A DNA stretch of 64,000 nucleotides from Nitrobacter sp963807355 (GCA_963807355.1 CAWEBX010000019.1:1-64000); one strand, 5' to 3'. Positions 19,701 to 28,831 are shown, numbered from the stretch's first letter. Translations and numbers: made by a program. The notes: generated from the letters alone by a model not told the origin.

Positions 19701-20756
19701 ATGCGGAAGATGCGGAAGAATAATTTTTCTGACTGCTTATCGTGGATGCCAACCTCCACCGGGGGAATAGCGCGGCTCGCATGCGATCGATTGCGCGAAC
19801 GGGGAATAGTTCCGGATCCGGTGATGTTGAGCGCTGGCGTTACAATCGAGGAGGTGCAGAACCGACAGCGTCGCCTTAACGCAAGTGCTCAGCTCCGGGT
19901 CTTGGAATTAGCCGCCCAAAAGTTGCACGACGATTGGTTCGGCTTCCATCTGGCTCTTGATTTTAAACTAGGCGAAATCGGACTGTTGTACCACGTTATG
20001 ACCTCCTCAGAGCGGCTCGGCGATGCTCTACGAAATGCGGAACGTTATTGCGCAATTAACAACGAAGGCGTTCGGCTGCGGATTTCGTCAGAGCGTTCGC
20101 TCACCATCGCGATTGAATATCTGAACATCGATCGTCTGTCCGATCGCCACCACATCGAATTCTGGCTCGTAACCTTGGTTCGCATCTGCCGCACTCTGAC
20201 GAAGAGCAGTCTCGCCCCAATTCAGATCAAATTGAAACATCGTAGACCAGAAACGCCCCCAGATGTGCGATCTTATCTGGGCTGCGAAATTGACTTTGCG
20301 GCCAATAATGACGAAATATCATTTCCGCAGCGAACCGAAGCGTTGCCTATTGTTGGGGCTGACGTCTATCTTAACAATCTACTCGTTCAGTACGCGGATG
20401 AAGCTCTTGCCAAACGAGCAACATCGCGGCGCGCCAGCCTTCGATCTCATGTCGAAGATCAGATCGTCCAGTTACTCCCGCACGGTCGGGCGAACGTAAC
20501 GGAGATTGCCCGCCGTCTTGGCATGAGCCGCCGTACCCTGGCACGCGTGTTGTGCTCCGAGAATGCAGCTTTTTCTGACTTGCTTGACGCATCGCGGCAG
20601 GCTCTTTCCAGACGCTATCTCCTGGAACAGCAACTTCCAATTACGGAGGTCGCGTGGCTCCTAGGCTATAGCGATTTAAGTTCTTTCACACGTGCTTTCA
20701 CTCGCTGGACTGGTTTGACGCCGAAGGCGTACCGCAATTCGAAACGGGTTTGCTAA
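19701..20756 (+). CDS. AraC-family transcriptional regulator
   Basis: 351 residues. The N-terminal ligand-binding half is of the type with LNASAQLRVLELAAQKLHDD, WFGFHLALDFKLGEIGLLYH and MTSSERLGDALRNAERYCAI, as in OruR/ArgR-type activators. The C-terminal double helix-turn-helix shows ANVTEIARRLGMSRRTLARV and QLPITEVAWLLGYSDLSSFT, then FTRWTGLTPKAYRNS. ATG 19701 (MRKMRKNNF) is the chosen start; ATG 19710 is also possible. No target operon is adjacent. It lies in the accessory zone. Confidence 0.88.
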   Translation: MRKMRKNNFSDCLSWMPTSTGGIARLACDRLRERGIVPDPVMLSAGVTIEEVQNRQRRLNASAQLRVLELAAQKLHDDWFGFHLALDFKLGEIGLLYHVMTSSERLGDALRNAERYCAINNEGVRLRISSERSLTIAIEYLNIDRLSDRHHIEFWLVTLVRICRTLTKSSLAPIQIKLKHRRPETPPDVRSYLGCEIDFAANNDEISFPQRTEALPIVGADVYLNNLLVQYADEALAKRATSRRASLRSHVEDQIVQLLPHGRANVTEIARRLGMSRRTLARVLCSENAAFSDLLDASRQALSRRYLLEQQLPITEVAWLLGYSDLSSFTRAFTRWTGLTPKAYRNSKRVC

Positions 20757-21377
20757 AATTGGCAATAATTGCCCGATTTTGGCCCGTGATAGCGAGGCTG
20801 AATTGGCCGGGCGCCGTATCGGCGATTGGCGCGCCTTCGCTGTTAATAGCGAAAGTTTGTATGCCCGAGTGGCTTCCCCCTTTGAGACGGCGCCTTTTTT
20901 TGTGCGCATCCATCCAAGTAGACTGTCGTGCGACCGACGTCCCACCAAACCGGGATAAAGAGCGAAAGCGCAGTGCTTGAAAGGCTAACCACCTGGTTAC
21001 ACGTTTCCGGTGTGTGGCCACTTGGGCGACTTGAAACAGCGCTCATGCTTATCGCCTAGGAGGAGTTTAGCTTGCTTCTCCACCGGAAGGCCTCCTTCAG
21101 CCCAGCCAGGGGTTACGCAGGTTGGATGGTTACTGCTGCTGAATGCGGATATTGCGGAAATTCGGCGGTCAACTCAAATTTCTTGCGTCTGGCACTCCAA
21201 GCCAGGCTTCATGCCCAATCGGGGAAAGTCGGTCGCAGCTTAGTCGACGCTAATGTATGTGGCTTCTTTTGTCCGATAACGGTTCACAAACCATTTGCCC
21301 TGGCTGTCAGATCCGCTAACGATTTCGAAAATCGCTCATTGCATAGTTTTCCGTAAACAAGAGACGGGAATTGATGT
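20757..21377. other. Gene-free stretch
   Basis: About 620 bases with no supported gene on either strand, and no recognised RNA or repeat. Confidence 0.4.
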
Positions 21378-21581
21378 ATGAGTGGGAACGCTGTCCTGGA
21401 AAACGTGCGTAGATATCGCACCATCGCTTCGCTTTATCGCCAGACTGCAGCATTTCGTCCGACGCAAAAATGGACGCTCCTGGCGCAAGCCTATGAATAT
21501 GAGCGTCTCGCGATCGCGGAGCTCGAAGCCAACTTCACCAGCCGTGACGACGCATCATTGGGCGTGGTTGCCACTGCGTGA
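21378..21581 (+). CDS. Conserved small hypothetical protein
   Basis: 67 residues: MSGNAVLENVRRYRTIASLY, RQTAAFRPTQKWTLLAQAYE, YERLAIAELEANFTSRDD. A helical, soluble small protein of a kind I recall as recurrent in Bradyrhizobium relatives. No function known. Nothing further is seen between 21582 and 22288. Confidence 0.55.
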   Translation: MSGNAVLENVRRYRTIASLYRQTAAFRPTQKWTLLAQAYEYERLAIAELEANFTSRDDASLGVVATA

Positions 21582-22288
21582 ACGCTGGGTGGCACCGTGC
21601 AGCTCGTGCATTGCCCTGCACCGACCAATACTATGATGTCCGCTCGTCCTCCTCATCTTGCAAGGTGAGGGAGATCGATCAGTTCGGCTATCCGGCGCCT
21701 TGGTAGCGTTGTATGTCCCGTTTGGTTGAAACAGAATGAGCGGCGTTGCTCGCCTTGAGCCGGTAGGCTCACTCAGGTGTCGAGTCCGCGAAAGAAAGCA
21801 GCGCCATAAAGCCGAGCGGGTCTTCAGGTAGCCCTCGCGTTTGACGGCGGGCCACCCCTGACTTTGCGACGGCTCGATCCGTCGGCCTTGGAAAGCGGTT
21901 ACGCTATAGCCTTCTAACCGTTCTCTGGCCGGTGTCATCTCACGAGGTCGCCCAACCCAGCGGCGTCTTGAGGGTCAGGCGGGTAGCCGTGTTTGCGCAG
22001 GATTCGTTTCATCAGCACTCGCATTGGCGCCCGGGCGCTTTCGCGGTGACCGGTCCGCGCCGAGCGTAGGCTTGATCGTCCCATTGCAGGCGGCCGGCAA
22101 TGGTTGCCACGGGGTTAACCATTGACGGATAGCTTTCATGTAACGACGAAAGGGCCTGCCTAAATTTTGTTCACTGGGCGCGCAAATTCCTGCCTTGTGA
22201 TGGAAGCGGATGGGCATCAACATCATAACATCGCAGCCTTTCTTAGTGACGCAGCGGTCGCGATCACAGCGCTTTCGGAACGCCCCGT

Positions 22289-22470
22289 ATGGCCGATCGT
22301 CCTCTAGCTGACCGTCCCCTCTGTCTCGAGTGCAGTTACGAAACCAAGCCAGCGCGGGTAGTACCGGGATCGAAAAAAGGGGGCCTATCCGAGAGCCTTT
22401 CGAATGCGCCAAGTGTGGTCGATGGGGATGGTGGTGCCTGTCCCGGTCCAACAAGCCACAGGCTGCAATG
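22289..22470 (+). pseudogene. Possible small zinc-ribbon protein, frameshifted
   Basis: Frame one gives MADRPLADRPLCLECSYETK and PARVVPGSKKG. A shift near 22385 gives FECAKCGRWGWW. The two C-x-x-C pairs look like a small zinc ribbon of the LCLECxYE...FECxKCG sort. No intact frame. Low confidence. Confidence 0.3.
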
Positions 22471-22610
22471 AGCCCGCCATGTCGATTGATCAGGTCAAGA
22501 AGGCCTTTCTTGATCTTTCACTCGCCCGGATCGCCACCCAACAGCACAAGCTCTCCATGGAAATGACGACTATCCGAAGAATGAGGCCGTGAAAGTTTGC
22601 CTTTTCCGCG

Positions 22611-22700
22611 ATGGCCATCGCCATCATCCGCACCCGCTGGAGCGGCCTTCGCTTCTTGGAGCTGCGGGATCGCACGGTCAGCCGGGTGGATGAGCCATGA
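22611..22700 (+). pseudogene. DUF2924 C-terminal fragment
   Basis: A 29-residue frame, MAIAIIRTRWSGLRFLELRD then RTVSRVDEP, resembles the end of DUF2924 proteins (A-x-x-I-T-G-x-H-W-S-G-x-R-F-F-G-L). DUF2924 genes usually lie directly before serine recombinases, and here its TGA overlaps the ATG of the recombinase remnant (ATGA at 22697-22700). The upstream part of the gene is missing. Confidence 0.5.
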
Positions 22701-22965
22701 ACGCGAGAATTGTTTCATCCAAAGAGATTGTTCGAGTGCGGATCTATACCCGGGTCTCGACGACAACGGGCCTCGACCAGAAGTTCAACTCGCTGGATGC
22801 CAGTATGAGGCTTCCTGTGCCTTTACCAAAAGCCAGGCTCATGCCGGCTGGGTGCAGGTCAAAACCCGCTATGATGATGACGGCATCTCGGGAGCGACTG
22901 ACCGACCGGAGCTGGAGGACATCCGGGCCCCGCACGGTCGATGTCATTGTGGTCTGCAAGGGTCG
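22697..22965 (+). pseudogene. Serine recombinase (resolvase/invertase family) N-terminal remnant
   Basis: ATG 22697; VRVRIYTRVSTTTGLDQKFN contains the catalytic Ser motif TRVST, then NSLDA. A frameshift near 22800 leads to QYEASCAFTKSQAHAGWVQV and KTRYDDDGISGATDRPELED. A compensating shift near 22935 gives TVDVIVVCKG, after which homology ends. Full enzymes are about 550 residues; only about 90 remain. This is a relic of a mobile element. Bases 22966-23211 hold nothing else recognisable. Confidence 0.65.
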
Positions 22966-23211
22966 CCGTCCGTCGTGTCGTCGTCATGCATCGTCGTTAC
23001 AACACACAACGAGAAACCGACGCGGGAACAGCAGTTGGGGCTTCCAATCTGACCGTGGTGCTCTCCAACGGCGCTTCGAGGCAAGTAGACCGGCGTGGAC
23101 AGATTACTCATCACAACATGGAACTAAAACCAGTGTTTGGAATTAGAGGCCAAGCGTCTTGCCAACGCTGGGGGCTTCAATGAACAGTAATTCCGGTCTG
23201 GGTCGCTTGCG

Positions 23212-24621
23212 ATGAGGATACTCTTCGCGACTCCTGAGACGTGCGACTTTGTGCAGGTCGGCGGTCTCGCCGCTGTGTCAGCCGCCTTGCCACGTGCTCT
23301 TCTGCCACTCGCTGATATCCGTGTCGTCGTGCCAGGCTATCCGCAAGTGCGCCGCGGCCTCGCCAATCTAAAGATCGTCGGCGACTCGCCGGGGTTCGCC
23401 GGCCTTCCATCCTTTCGAGTGGGCAAGGGGCATGCAACTGACGGCATGCCCTACTACGTGGTCATTTGCCCCGAACTCTTCGAGCGGCCCGGCTCGCCTT
23501 ATAGTGATGAGCACGGCGTCGATTGGCAGGACAATGACGTCCGCTTCGCAACGTTCTCCTACGCGGCGGCTCAGATCGCTCTGGGCAGCATCGATAAGGA
23601 CTGGTCTGCACACCTTGTCCACGCCAATGACTGGCAATGCGCGCTGATACCGGCCTACCTTGAATGGTCACAGCGGCCGCTACCGAGCGTGTTCACGATT
23701 CATAATCTCGCCTATCAGGGCGTCTTCTCCCGAGACGCGCTGCCTCGCCTCGGTATTCCCGCCCAATCCTTCCATATAGATGGTGTGGAGTTCTACAACC
23801 GTCTGTCCCTCATGAAAGCCGGTCTGGTCTACGCTTCCCACCTCACGACGGTAAGCCAGACCTACGCCGCCGAAATCACCACGCCCGAGTTCGGGTGCGG
23901 CCTGGAAGGCATCCTCCGAAAGCGCGCCGAGAAGGACGAGCTATCGGGCATTTTGAACGGCATCGATGAAAGTTGGGACCCGCGGACTTGCACGGCCCTG
24001 ACCCGGACCTTCGACGCTGGGGATTGGCGAGGACGATCTCAGAACGCCAAGGATATCCGGCGTCAGTTCGGACTGGCAGTTTCGCGCGGTCCCCTCTTCG
24101 CGCTTGTCGCCCGCCTTGTTCACCAGAAAGGTGTCGATCTCGTTATCCAAAATGCTAAGGCGATCGTCGATGCTGGCGGACAGATCATCGTCACGGGTAA
24201 AGGAGAAGCGCAGTTCGAGGAAGCGTTGCGGCAGACCCAGATAAGCCACCCGGGGGCCGTCGCGGTGAGGATCGGCTTCGATGATAACGAAGCGCGCCGC
24301 ATCTTCGCGGGCAGTGACTTTACCTTGATGCCTTCCCGCTTTGAGCCGTGCGGTCTCAGCCAAATGTACGCCCAGCGTTTTGGCTCGCTGCCGATCGGCC
24401 ATCGAACGGGCGGCTTGGCCGAAACCATTCAGGACGGTCAGACGGGCTTCTTATTCGAACGCCCTTCTTCAGATGGTCTCCTAAGCAGCCTGTGCCGCGC
24501 CTTCTCCACGTTCGGGGCGAGAGACCGCCTCGATCGAATGCGGCGAGCAGCCATGGGCCAAGCCTTCAGCTGGACCAATTCGGCGAAAGCCTACGCCTCG
24601 CTCTATCAATCCGCAATTTAG
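23212..24621 (+). CDS. glgA: Glycogen synthase, GT5 family, with Lys15 replaced
   Basis: ADP-glucose-dependent alpha-1,4-glucan synthase; cytoplasmic. 469 residues. N-terminal MRILFATPETCDFVQVGGLA, VHANDWQCALIPAYLEWSQR, FTIHNLAYQGVFSRDALPRL, SGILNGIDESWDP. The C-terminal lobe has ALVARLVHQKGVDLVIQNAK and PSRFEPCGLSQMYAQRFGSL, PIGHRTGGLAETI, with the conserved Glu and the G-G-L loop. The usual K-x-G-G-L near residue 15 is Q-V-G-G-L here, so the ADP-glucose-binding Lys is missing. No other glycogen genes are nearby, and recombinase remnants lie just upstream, which suggests acquisition. Confidence 0.9.
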   Translation: MRILFATPETCDFVQVGGLAAVSAALPRALLPLADIRVVVPGYPQVRRGLANLKIVGDSPGFAGLPSFRVGKGHATDGMPYYVVICPELFERPGSPYSDEHGVDWQDNDVRFATFSYAAAQIALGSIDKDWSAHLVHANDWQCALIPAYLEWSQRPLPSVFTIHNLAYQGVFSRDALPRLGIPAQSFHIDGVEFYNRLSLMKAGLVYASHLTTVSQTYAAEITTPEFGCGLEGILRKRAEKDELSGILNGIDESWDPRTCTALTRTFDAGDWRGRSQNAKDIRRQFGLAVSRGPLFALVARLVHQKGVDLVIQNAKAIVDAGGQIIVTGKGEAQFEEALRQTQISHPGAVAVRIGFDDNEARRIFAGSDFTLMPSRFEPCGLSQMYAQRFGSLPIGHRTGGLAETIQDGQTGFLFERPSSDGLLSSLCRAFSTFGARDRLDRMRRAAMGQAFSWTNSAKAYASLYQSAI

Positions 24622-24750
24622 CAGCGCCATATCCCTGAGAAATGCCTTATCGTTACATGCCATTCGCCATGCCCTGAGCCGCTAGCGTACTTGGTGCCTG
24701 AACTCCCGTGCGCGCTGCTTTTCTGCTTTGATTCATCGGCATCACCTCCT

Positions 24751-25980
24751 TCACTGCACGCCTCCTTTAAATCGCAAAACCATCCCGCCCTGGCGCAGGG
24801 TGTCACAATAATCCGCCCACCACGTCATCATTCGAACGCGCTCATCCCAAAAATCGCCGCGGAGATAGGCTCGGCGCACGTCATTGTTTTCGACATGGGC
24901 GAGTTGACGTTCGATGGCGTCAGCGTTCCATTTCCCGCTTTCGTTCGCCAGTGTCGAGAAGGTTGAGCGGAAGCCGTGCGCGGTGGCTTCATCCTGCGAA
25001 TAGCCAAGACGCCGGAGGGCCCCGTTCATGGTGTTTTCAGAAATGGCCCGGTGCACTGACCGTAGCCCAGGAAACACAAGGCCACCGGCGCCTTGTCCCG
25101 TGACCGGATGCAAAGCTTTGAGGATCGCAACGGCTTGCGCCGGCAACGGGATGCGGTGGGGGCGGCGCATCTTCATGCGTTCAGCCGGAATGCTCCACAC
25201 GTGGCCTTCCAGATCGAACTCAGCCCATGCCGCGTGGCGCAGCTCACCGGGGCGGCAGGCAAGCAAAGCCGCGAGTTGCAGCGCGGCCTTCGTCGTCGGC
25301 TGGCCCATGAAGCCATCAACGGCTCGCAGCAGGCCACCGAACGCCACCGGATCGGTGATGGCGGCGCGCGACTTGGCTTTGGGCGTGGCGATGGCCCCGC
25401 GCAATGCCTGCGTCGGATCGGCCTTTGCCCGCACAGTCTGGATGGCGTGCCGAAACACCGCGCCGATGGTTTCCCGGACACGGGTTGCCGTCTCCAGTTT
25501 CCCGGCGGTTTCGATCGGCTGAAGGACCGCCAGAACCTCAACGGGCTCGATTTCGTTGATCGGTCGTTGTCCGAGGGAATGCCGAGCGTGGTCCAGCAAC
25601 CACTCCACTTTGCTAATGGTTGTTTCGGCGCGCTGGTTGCGCTTCATCTTGGCCAGATAATCGTCGGCGAGGGCGTTGAAGGTGTTGGCGTTGGCCGTGA
25701 GTCTCGCGGTCTTGTCGAGCTTCTTCTGTGCGCTTGGGTCCTTGCCATCCGCGAGCAGCTTACGCGCATCGTCACGTTTCCGGCGTGCGCTCACCAGCGA
25801 AACGGTGGGATAGGGGCCAATGGCAAGCAGCTTCTGTTTCCCGTCATACCGATAGGCGAGGCGCCAGAGCTTCGCGCCAGTCGGCATGATCCAGAGTTGC
25901 AAGCCATCGCCATCACTCAGCTTCCTGACCGCATTGCCGGGCTTGGCCGTTTGACATTTCCGATCCGAAAGCTGCGCCAT
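24751..25980 (-). CDS. Site-specific tyrosine integrase, P4 type
   Basis: Integrase that recombines at a tRNA gene. Start ATG 25980 (MAQLSDRKCQTAKPGNAVRK) is preferred; the frame is open up to 26103. DUF4102-like arm-binding N-terminus GLQLWIMPTGAKLWRLAYRY and YDGKQKLLAIGPYPTVSLVS, core-binding middle TFNALADDYLAKMKRNQRAE, catalytic domain with LAALLACRPGELRHAAWAEF (Arg), HGFRSTFSTLANE (H-x-x-R) and QLAHVENNDVRRAYLRGDFW (final His/Tyr region). 409 residues, intact. It points away from tRNA-Leu, whose 3-prime end is 192 bases upstream, the standard arrangement for a tRNA-integrated island. Confidence 0.9.
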   Translation of the reverse strand: MAQLSDRKCQTAKPGNAVRKLSDGDGLQLWIMPTGAKLWRLAYRYDGKQKLLAIGPYPTVSLVSARRKRDDARKLLADGKDPSAQKKLDKTARLTANANTFNALADDYLAKMKRNQRAETTISKVEWLLDHARHSLGQRPINEIEPVEVLAVLQPIETAGKLETATRVRETIGAVFRHAIQTVRAKADPTQALRGAIATPKAKSRAAITDPVAFGGLLRAVDGFMGQPTTKAALQLAALLACRPGELRHAAWAEFDLEGHVWSIPAERMKMRRPHRIPLPAQAVAILKALHPVTGQGAGGLVFPGLRSVHRAISENTMNGALRRLGYSQDEATAHGFRSTFSTLANESGKWNADAIERQLAHVENNDVRRAYLRGDFWDERVRMMTWWADYCDTLRQGGMVLRFKGGVQ

Positions 25981-26171
25981 CCCCACCCCCATCGCTTCGC
26001 TGCCGATACCAACACGATACCAACGGGCAATTTCCTTGATACCAACGCCGATACCAACAGATTGCGTGGACTGCCGCGGATTGCTGCGGACGTCAGAAAA
26101 CAAGAAATTCCCGTTTTCACGAGCCTTTTTGCATTATCATGAACGGTGGTGAACGTCGAGGAACTGCTTCG

Positions 26172-26256
26172 TGGTGCCCCTGGCCGGAATCGAACCAGCA
26201 CTCCTTGCGGAACTCGATTTTGAGTCGAGCGCGTCTACCAGTTCCGCCACAGGGGC
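26172..26256 (-). tRNA. tRNA-Leu (anticodon CAA)
   Basis: On the minus strand the acceptor stem GCCCCTG pairs with CAGGGGC, followed by ACCA. The anticodon stem CTCGA/TCGAG encloses the loop CTCAAAA, giving anticodon CAA. A long variable arm (TTCCGCAAGGAG) and a T-arm around TTCGATT fit leucine tRNAs. The 3-prime end faces the integrase and is the likely attachment site. Confidence 0.95.
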
Positions 26257-26472
26257 ATTCGCGAGTCATACGCCAAGTGAGGCGGTGGTCTTGCGAAGCG
26301 GGGCGGACTATAGCGGCCGATCCCTGCCGGTCAACCCGGTGCGCCAAGCGTCCTCCGTCAACAGGATCATTTGGTCTCGAAACACTGCAGTGTGATGGCT
26401 GCCGGCTCGACAGCGGCAAGGCTCGCAAGCTAGGACGCATGGTGCAATCCAAGCACTTCGCCGGAGGAAGCC

Positions 26473-27013
26473 GTGACCCTCGATGCTGTCGTGAAATCCG
26501 CCTCCGGAGTTCGGTAGAAAAACCGCCTTCGCGGCGACGCTGGCCGTGGCCTTCATCGCCGCGGCGACAATCGCAGGCGCGTGGTTCTTTCAGATCGTGC
26601 TGGAGATCCTGCCGTGCCCGCTCTGTCTAGAGCAGCGCTATGCCTACTATTTTGCGTTCCCCTTCGGCCTGCTCGTGGCATTTGCCCTCGCGAAAGACGC
26701 ACCACGTTGCCTCATCATACCGCCTCTCGCCGTTCTTACGCTGGTTGTGCTGGTCAACGCCGGGCTCGGCGCCTATCACGCCGGGGTGGAATGGGGCTTC
26801 TGGCTGGGGCCGACCGAGTGCAGCGGAACGGTGCTCGATCTGGGCAAGGGAAGTCTGCTTGAGAATCTCGATAGAGTGAAGGTGGTGCGTTGCGACCAGG
26901 TGCAGTGGCGCTTCCTCGGCCTGTCGCTGGCTGGCTACAATGCGCTGATCTCGCTGCTGATGGCGGCAATCTCGGGGTGGGGCATCGCAGCTTTGGCAGG
27001 CAAGGTCAGGTAA
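26473..27013 (+). pseudogene. dsbB: DsbB-family disulfide bond formation protein, one frameshift near the start
   Basis: Inner-membrane quinone-linked oxidase that re-oxidises DsbA. GTG 26473 with GGAGGAAG upstream begins the gene; a one-base excess near 26515 shifts into KTAFAATLAVAFIAAATIAG. Motifs are ILPCPLCLEQRYAYYFAF (first C-x-x-C) and the second periplasmic cysteine pair TECSGTVL and VVRCDQVQWR. Four membrane helices. Internal ATG 26546 could give a slightly shortened protein lacking half of helix one. Whether the shift is real or an error is not decidable here; two downstream genes are also disrupted. Confidence 0.75.
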
Positions 27014-27217
27014 ACTCTGCGCAGATGGCCTTGGCTACGGGATGAAAAGTGTGTCGCGGCTTTCCGCTCGCATCCTGCTCATCGCGATCCAGCGACATCC
27101 AACCTTGATGGCATCAAGGTAGGGCTCCAACAGCTTGTTTTGAGCCGCATTCTTTACGCGAACCGACCCCGGACTCGCTTGCGGTCGAACATTTTGATCA
27201 GGCCGGCGGATGGCAAG

Positions 27218-27260
27218 CCCGATAGTGTCGCAGGTTGGTTGACCTGTCGACACTATCGGG
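27218..27260. terminator. Strong hairpin after the psiF-like gene
   Basis: Arms CCCGATAGTGTCG...AGGT and ACCT...CGACACTATCGGG pair over about 17 bases with one mismatch or bulge. It begins nine bases after the psiF-like stop. No T-run on either side, so it may be a transcript stabiliser or a factor-dependent terminator. Confidence 0.6.
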
Positions 27261-27268
27261 CGAGCGGA

Positions 27269-27523
27269 TCAGTTCGGGTTGGCCGCTTTGGCCTTGCACC
27301 CGGAGAGGAATTTCTTGCGTTCCTTGCCGTGCAGGCCTTTGGCGGTGGCCTCTTTCGAGCATTCGAGCGAAGCTGCGGTGCGCGGCTTTTGGACCTTCTT
27401 GGTGGCGGGCGCCATCTTTGAAGTCGGTGCGGGCGTTGCGGGCGCGGCAGTCTGGGCGAATGCCGTGCCGCCGAGCAGCAGGGACGCAGCGAGGATCGCG
27501 ATGAAGCGGGAAGACGTGGTCAT
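27269..27523 (-). CDS. PsiF-repeat periplasmic protein
   Basis: 84 residues. Signal peptide MTTSSRFIAILAASLLLGGT with cleavage near AFAQ, a Pro/Ala/Lys linker, then one PsiF repeat: SLECSKEATAKGLHGKERKK then FLSGCKAKA. PsiF proteins are phosphate-starvation-induced in E. coli, with unknown biochemical role. The two cysteines of the repeat are present. Divergent from the hypothetical gene at 27706. Confidence 0.8.
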   Translation of the reverse strand: MTTSSRFIAILAASLLLGGTAFAQTAAPATPAPTSKMAPATKKVQKPRTAASLECSKEATAKGLHGKERKKFLSGCKAKAANPN

Positions 27524-27705
27524 GAAAAATTCCTCAGGTTGATAACGGCTTCAACGTCGCGGAGCCGGCCTGAACGGTGGCTGAACGGCCTTGGGCCGAT
27601 CCCCACATGAAGCTTTTTTTTGAGCCGGTCCGGGTGCGGCGTTGAAACGGCCGGCGGCGACGCTAGGATGTCGGCCCATCCTCGATGTCCGGGAAGGACA
27701 AACAC

Positions 27706-28144
27706 ATGACAGGTTATTTGAAACTGCTGGGCGCCGCGACGGCGTCCGGTCTGCTTGGACTTTCGGTACTGCCCGCCACAGCACTGACCGCGCAGGAGTG
27801 CAGCGCAAAGTATCAGGCCGCGAAATCAGCGGGCACGCTCAACGGTCAGAAGTGGAACGACTTCCGCAAGGCTCAGTGCGGAGCGGCGGCAACTACCCCG
27901 GAGGCAGCCGAGACGCCAGCGCCCAAGACTGCAGCTCCTTCGGCCACGTCAGCCGGCAACGCGGTTTTCCCATCGGCGGTGTCGCCGAAATATGCCAGCG
28001 AAATCAGCTGGCAAGGGGCGCAGGCACACTTGCCTTGATCAATACAAGGCCAACAAGACCACCAACTCCAATGGCGGGTTGAAATGGATCATGAAGGGCG
28101 GCGGCTACTACAGCGAATGCAGCAAGCGGCTCAAGGGCGTCTGA
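27706..28144 (+). pseudogene. Secreted small Cys-containing hypothetical protein, frameshifted
   Basis: ATG 27706 with GGAAGGAC upstream: signal MTGYLKLLGAATASGLLGLS, then ALTAQECSAKYQAAKSAGTL, NGQKWNDFRKAQCG, a Pro/Ala spacer and SPKYASE. A one-base shift near 28000 is needed to read HTCLDQYKANKTTNSNGGLK and GGYYSECSKRLKGV to the stop at 28144. The total length of 439 bases is not a multiple of three, confirming a break. The Cys-spacing and K-W-N-x-F-R are shared with PsiF-like secreted proteins. Seven bases before the DsbA-type gene. Confidence 0.6.
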
Positions 28145-28150
28145 TCGATC

Positions 28151-28819
28151 ATGCCAAAATCGCAGGACACGTCCGGCAACCCGACAAGACGCGGGCTGCT
28201 GCGGGCCTTCGGCCTGGGAGTGGTCACGGCAGGTCTGACGCGCGCGCCGACGCTTGCCGAGACATCTGACGAAGTTCTGACTGAAGCACAAGTGTTGCGC
28301 GATCAGGAGATTCCGGCGGCGGGCAACGTGCACGGCGATATCACGATCGTCGAGTATTTCGATTACAACTGCTCCTATTGCCGCAAGCTTGCGCCGGAGC
28401 TCGCTCAGGTGGTGCATGACGACGGCAAGGTTCGGCTGATTCTCAAGGATTGACCGATCCTTGGCCCCGGTTCGGTCTATGCATCGCGTCTGGCGTTGGC
28501 GTCCAAGTATCAGGGTAAATTCGTTGTCGCGCACGAAGCTCTGATCAGTGCCAGTTCACGTTTGACCGAGCTGCACATTCGCGAACTGCTGGCGGATGCG
28601 AAGATCGATGTCGATCGCGCGGCCAAGGACATGGTCGCCAACGCCGGCGCGATCGACTCCATTCTGAAGCGTAACAGTGATCAGGCGATCGCCTTCGGAT
28701 TCAACGGAACGCCTGCGTTTATTATCGGGAAATTCCGTGTGCCTGGCGTATTGACCACGACGCAGTTCGGTCAGGCCATCGCGGATGCGCGCAAAGCAGC
28801 GGCTACGAAGACAAAATGA
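28151..28819 (+). pseudogene. DsbA-family thioredoxin-fold protein, in-frame TGA at codon 101
   Basis: Periplasmic thiol oxidoreductase. The N-terminus has a twin-arginine-like signal TRRGLLRAFGLGVVTAG. Catalytic C-S-Y-C is at residues 74-77 in FDYNCSYCRK. The frame meets TGA at 28451-28453 exactly where the family has the Trp of K-D-W-P-I, then resumes unchanged with PILGPGSVYASRLALASKYQ and continues to GFNGTPAFIIGKFRVPGVLT and a stop at 28819. A single G-to-A change explains it. Either a pseudogene or a base-call error. Confidence 0.8.
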
Positions 28820-28831
28820 AAGCTACCATTA

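Noticed and set aside
17413..20793. A 15-base direct repeat (TTGGCCCGTGATAGC) at 17413-17427 and 20779-20793 flanks the histidine kinase and AraC genes like an attachment duplication.
   Set aside because: In a 64 kb window about two identical 15-mers are expected by chance, and no recombinase gene lies within the bounded segment.
16985..28453. TGA codons at 16987-16985 and 28451-28453, one at an expected Trp position and one plausibly so, might suggest TGA recoding.
   Set aside because: All other genes in this segment use TGA as an ordinary stop (for example tRNA-proximal and cox genes), so single G-to-A changes or errors are simpler.
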